In this document: one piece after another, positions 60,688 to 64,000 of the stretch
Numbering within the stretch: position 1 is the first letter of the stretch
Layout: each line of letters opens with the position of its first letter
NCBI GenBank assembly: GCA_963210315.1
Contig: OY723246.1
Span: forward strand, 248,001-312,000
Reading direction: 5' to 3'
Source of the DNA: Rhynchopus euleeides
Lineage: Eukaryota > Euglenozoa > Diplonemea > Diplonemida > Diplonemidae
DNA: 64,000 bases
Translations under genes and position numbers: made by a program
The notes under the pieces: generated by a model
What the model was told of the DNA's origin: nothing
What the model saw: only the letters and a program-made list of their open reading frames with translations
The model's database searches: none

Positions 60688-63436
60688 CCACCGCCGTGGT
60701 GCTGCTGCGGGAGTCACCCGCGCAGCAGTGGCACGACGCGGCGGCCCTGGGCAGGGGAGGGCGGGTGTGTGTAGGTGGGCTTACATCGCCGTGTGCATCG
60801 TGTGACAAGAAGAAGAGTGGGTGGAGAGTGGACCATGCATGATTTTTTTCAGATGATATCCAGTGTGATTGTGCTATGTTGTTGTGATACCCCGCGTGTA
60901 ACACACACACACCCCACACGCGTTGTCTGCTGAGAAGAACCGGGTCGGGGATATGGGGGGGGGGAGGGGGAGGGGGTGGGGGTGGGGCACGTTTATTGCG
61001 TTCCTCTCGTTCATTCGATATTCACTTTTTTTTTAAAACTTCTCGTTCCATAGTTTTGTTCTCTGCTGCATCTGCAGCCCAATGAAATGGACCTGCTGCG
61101 GGGACAGGGTCGGAGTGAAAAATATAACCAGTCGTGCCTAAAAGCGGCGCCCGGTGCGATCTGCATGACCTACGGGCATCACCCCCCCCCCCCCACTACC
61201 GCGAGAGGCAGCGGGGACGGGCGGTGGAGCATCGTTTGGAATCGTAACAAACGATCAACCGTGGCTGGGTGCTTCTGCGACACATGACCCCGCAATCCGA
61301 GGCAGCATGTGGCACATTGCCGTTAGAAGGGCGGGTGGGAACTGGAGAGGGGGGAGGAGGGGGGGATGAACGCGGAGGCGCACCCACCGACTGCCCCGAA
61401 GAAACCCAGATAGACAGGGAGGCAGCGACGGGTGGGTGGCATGGCGGATGCGGGTTTTGCCGAAGAACAACGCCAATATAGGATGCAGGGGGGAGTGTGG
61501 GGAACAGTCGGGGGGGGGTGGGTGCGTAGGAAAGCTTCGCTCTGCCAAATCAAAACACCAAGGCTGTGCCAGTGCGAGGCCTAACTTAGATAGCAGGGGA
61601 TCGCTGCGGTTGGACGCGAAACACCCACGACCCGGGGGGAATATATCTATGCACACACGCTCTCACACACAGACACACACAGAGATGGGCTAGGAAACCC
61701 ACCTTAACACGTGATCAACACACACACACACGCAGGGGGTCTTCACCACCAGACTAAGTTCGACGTTTTTCCACCTGATCTGAGAGGAAATGTAGCAAAC
61801 TGCCCTCGTCGACGCCTGTAGCGAAGACCCCCACACACAGTCCGGGTCTTCCCGGATACCGATTCACCAGAGGAAGAGGATGGGATGGAACAAAGGGGGG
61901 GTGCGATGTCTGTGGTGGCTCAATAGCTTCGTGGTGCGATGGAGCTTCGACCGAAGCTGGCATGCAAGGACTTTAGGGGTCTTTTTTTGCTCAAAATTGG
62001 GGCTCAGGAAGCGCACTGCCACGGGTAGGCGCAGATCTTTCCACAACCCCAGGGGGGGGGGGGGGGGGGAATTTCGTCTTTTGCCATTCTGATTTCTTCC
62101 CCGGGGGCAATGCAGTTCGCTGGCGTCTGGGTTTCTTTCTTCAGGCTGTGGCAGCCACGCCGCGGGGGGGCAGTGGCATTTTTTTCGTTCATTCATTCAC
62201 CTGGTATCCGCGTGCCACACCTCGCAAGAGACACGGATGCGCCTCTCGCTGCCACCTCTGCACGCACGCTGCCGACTCACTCTGTCAGCAGGTGGGACCC
62301 TTTTGCAGGGCTGGAAACCAGGGCCGCAGCACACAAAGAAAGAAAGTCCGGGGGCCGGGTGCTGGCAATGTGTCCTGCCTCATGTCGTGACATGACCTGC
62401 GGACATACTCGCCGTCCAGGCCGAACACAGCAACCAGCCAGCAGCTGTGCCGTGTCGGACTATGTCTGTGTGCTGGTTGCAAATGGCACAGGCAAATTGC
62501 GCAAGCGAATACAAAACAACAACAAGCCAAGAACAGGTGGTTGGCCGAATCGCGTCAGTATTGACTTGATTGAGAGGGGGCAATGTGGTGGCATCGTGTC
62601 TGAATGGCACGAATGTTAGAATTGAAGAGGTGTGGGTGTATCTCGCGAGTTGATGTGCCGTCGCTGCCAAATCACATTTCTTTTTGGCAGTGACATACCT
62701 GAGCCCAACGTGCAAGATCTTCCCAATCGGATCAGAGAATTGAAGTGGTTGCGAAGAAGGCTATCCGAATCCTCCAAGCAGGATCGCAGTGGCCGCAGAT
62801 ACTGTGGGCGCTTCCGGGGAACACAACACCTCGCCCCCCCTTCAGATGCCTGTGGATCTCGCATCGCCTTGAAACACACTTGATACCATGTGCCCGTCAC
62901 CAGCTCCCGAGCACCGGTATTTCATGTGGTAACACTTGGTGGTTGACTGATGGTTTTCAAAGTGCCTCTGTGGCCTCCAGCCCTTGTCAGGAGTGCTAGT
63001 TGCAGAGGAGGGCACCGCCTGCCATCCGCGAGGGTGATGAAAGGTGTTGGTGTGTCTTCGCTCACAAGTGCAGAAAAATAGTGAACGCCCCGAACAAAAT
63101 CGGGCTTCACACTGGACACAAAGCGAATCACCCAGCTGGGTTGAAAGGCAGAAAATCCACAATCTGGCCAAAGCTTGGGGAAAAAAATGATCGGTTTTTG
63201 CAGATGTATTTCGACCTTTTTTTGTGGAACAAAGCTGTCTTCCTGCCCGCTTTTGAACATTGGAAAGAGAGGACCAGGAGTGATGCGAGGGTCGGTGCAA
63301 ATCCGCGCTGCGGCATGCAAGAAGGTTTGGCACGACGAAAGCTGTCGTCGGGTGAGACAGGGGGTGTTGGGAGGGAAAGAAGAATCACACGATGGTGAGA
63401 AACGACAGGGATCAATCCCGCCACTGAAGGCGCCGG
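60688..63436. other. Intergenic, no supported gene
   Basis: Contains G-rich tracts (about 60955-60990, 62050-62070), (CA)n at about 61719-61731 and a 98-bp K-type MITE. No frame shows domain features. Confidence 0.45.
61735..61832. mobile_element. Miniature K-type element, 98 bp
   Basis: GGGGGTCTTCACCAC at the left and GTAGCGAAGACCCCC at the right form a 15-bp inverted repeat with two mismatches. It matches the termini of element K. It sits in a (CA)n tract, so the target duplication cannot be read. Confidence 0.65.
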
Positions 63437-64000
63437 ACGTACCGTAACCGAGGTAATTTATGGAACGATTATATCCCTTGTACGATAAATTAGGGAACGA
63501 TAAATTTAAGGGACGGCCAAAATTAAGGGACATTTGTCGTTCCTTAATTTTATCGTTCATTGATTTGCACTTTCACTACCCCGCCACTGCAGGAGTTGGG
63601 GGGTCGGGAGGGGCTCTGAGCGGGAGGAGACGTACGATGCCCGCCACAAACAGTAAGCCGCTGCAGCAAGTAAGTCTCCGACAGTGGTTGGCCCCCCGAA
63701 GCGAGATCCAGGCAACTCCAAAAGTGACCCCGGCAGTTGCAGCCGAAGTGAACCGCGCGCTCGCCCGCCCGAAGAAGACAACAACCAAGAGAAGGAAGAA
63801 GAAGGATATGGGTGGCGTGATCGATCGGGTCCGCAAGGCAAGGGCACAACATCCGACAATGTCATTCGGTGATATCGCCACGTACCTTGGGATTGCTAAG
63901 ACGACTGTGCACAGGGTACTCACGCAAAAAGGTGACGCAACGACGCCTGCTGGCAAGAGGGGCCGGAAGTCACACCTACTGCCTGGAGAACAAGAAAGCC
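63437..64000 (+). mobile_element. Left part of a Tc1/mariner-type element J, cut by the window edge
   Basis: From about 63450 the words GGAACGATAAATT and TTAAGGGAC occur repeatedly in both orientations (63454-63560). This resembles the subterminal architecture of elements A, B, C and E. A transposase-like gene starts 80 bp later. The exact left terminus cannot be fixed without the right end. Confidence 0.5.
63637..64000 (+). CDS. Transposase N-terminus with helix-turn-helix, partial
   Basis: The frame is open from the ATG at 63637 to the end of the window (121 codons, no stop). Residues 11-18 read QVSLRQWL, a PCNA-box-like QxxLxxW motif. Residues about 45-58 are a basic patch (ARPKKTTTKRRKKK). 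Residues about 60-100 form a helix-turn-helix of Tc1/mariner/IS630 type (FGDIATYLGIAKTTVHRVLT). The catalytic DDE/D domain must lie beyond the window. It is part of element J. A different placement of the PCNA-like motif from A and B (N-terminal rather than C-terminal) suggests a distinct branch. Confidence 0.65.
   Translation, partial: MPATNSKPLQQVSLRQWLAPRSEIQATPKVTPAVAAEVNRALARPKKTTTKRRKKKDMGGVIDRVRKARAQHPTMSFGDIATYLGIAKTTVHRVLTQKGDATTPAGKRGRKSHLLPGEQES

Noticed and set aside
1-64000. tRNA or complete rRNA genes
   Set aside because: No cloverleaf with a GGTTCRANNCC arm and no extended rRNA similarity could be found by eye. Only the 17-nt SSU motif at 5103 was seen.

Overview
The window is nuclear DNA from a eukaryotic microbe, GC-rich and loaded with transposons. 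It has long signal-peptide-bearing membrane proteins, tandem receptor kinases, an ankyrin protein and a GT-AG intron, and no prokaryotic operon features. The recognisable host genes (ankyrin protein, two seven-segment membrane proteins, two double-kinase receptors, one coiled-coil protein) all lie on the minus strand and are mostly intronless. Two retrotransposons have the order gag-like ORF, tyrosine recombinase, RT/RNase H, with split direct repeats. That order is known from VIPER elements of trypanosomatids. Together this fits a euglenozoan, plausibly a diplonemid; this is inference and no rRNA marker settles it.

Layout. 1-8.5 kb: ankyrin-repeat gene and a large 7-segment membrane protein. 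8.9-13.3 kb: LINE 3' ends, a hAT-type MITE with 8-bp target duplication, a TA-flanked MITE inside a large inverted-repeat structure, and a LINE fragment encoding RNase H. 13.3-18.1 kb: VIPER-like element 1. 18.2-19.0 kb: coiled-coil gene whose intron carries a solo VIPER terminal repeat. 22.9-26.9 kb: a complete pogo-like transposon (A) whose transposase is fused to a Ulp1-like cysteine protease domain. 27.9-32.9 kb: a nest in which a piggyBac-like element (L, TTAA target) contains a MITE (F1), its right TTAA was hit by a second pogo-like element (B), and B's transposase gene was split by a third TA element (C). 35.9-41.1 kb: VIPER-like element 2 with a 90-bp in-frame repeat array. 41.5-44.3 kb: TA-flanked element E carrying nested elements K and F2. 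44.9-47.6 kb: WSC-domain 7-segment membrane protein. 48.2-60.7 kb: two receptor-like proteins, each with two kinase domains; their intracellular halves are nearly identical and their ectodomains differ. 63.4-64 kb: left part of another Tc1/mariner-type element, cut by the window edge.

How it fits together. The host genes look like a surface-sensing repertoire built from interchangeable modules: secreted N-terminal sensor (WSC, LVIVD/beta-propeller-like), a long Pro/Thr-rich stalk, then either seven membrane segments or one membrane segment plus two STE-type kinases. The mobile DNA is dominated by TA-targeting DNA transposons with G-tract ends and element-specific subterminal words that often form palindromes. 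Target duplications and nesting allow the order of insertion to be read directly.
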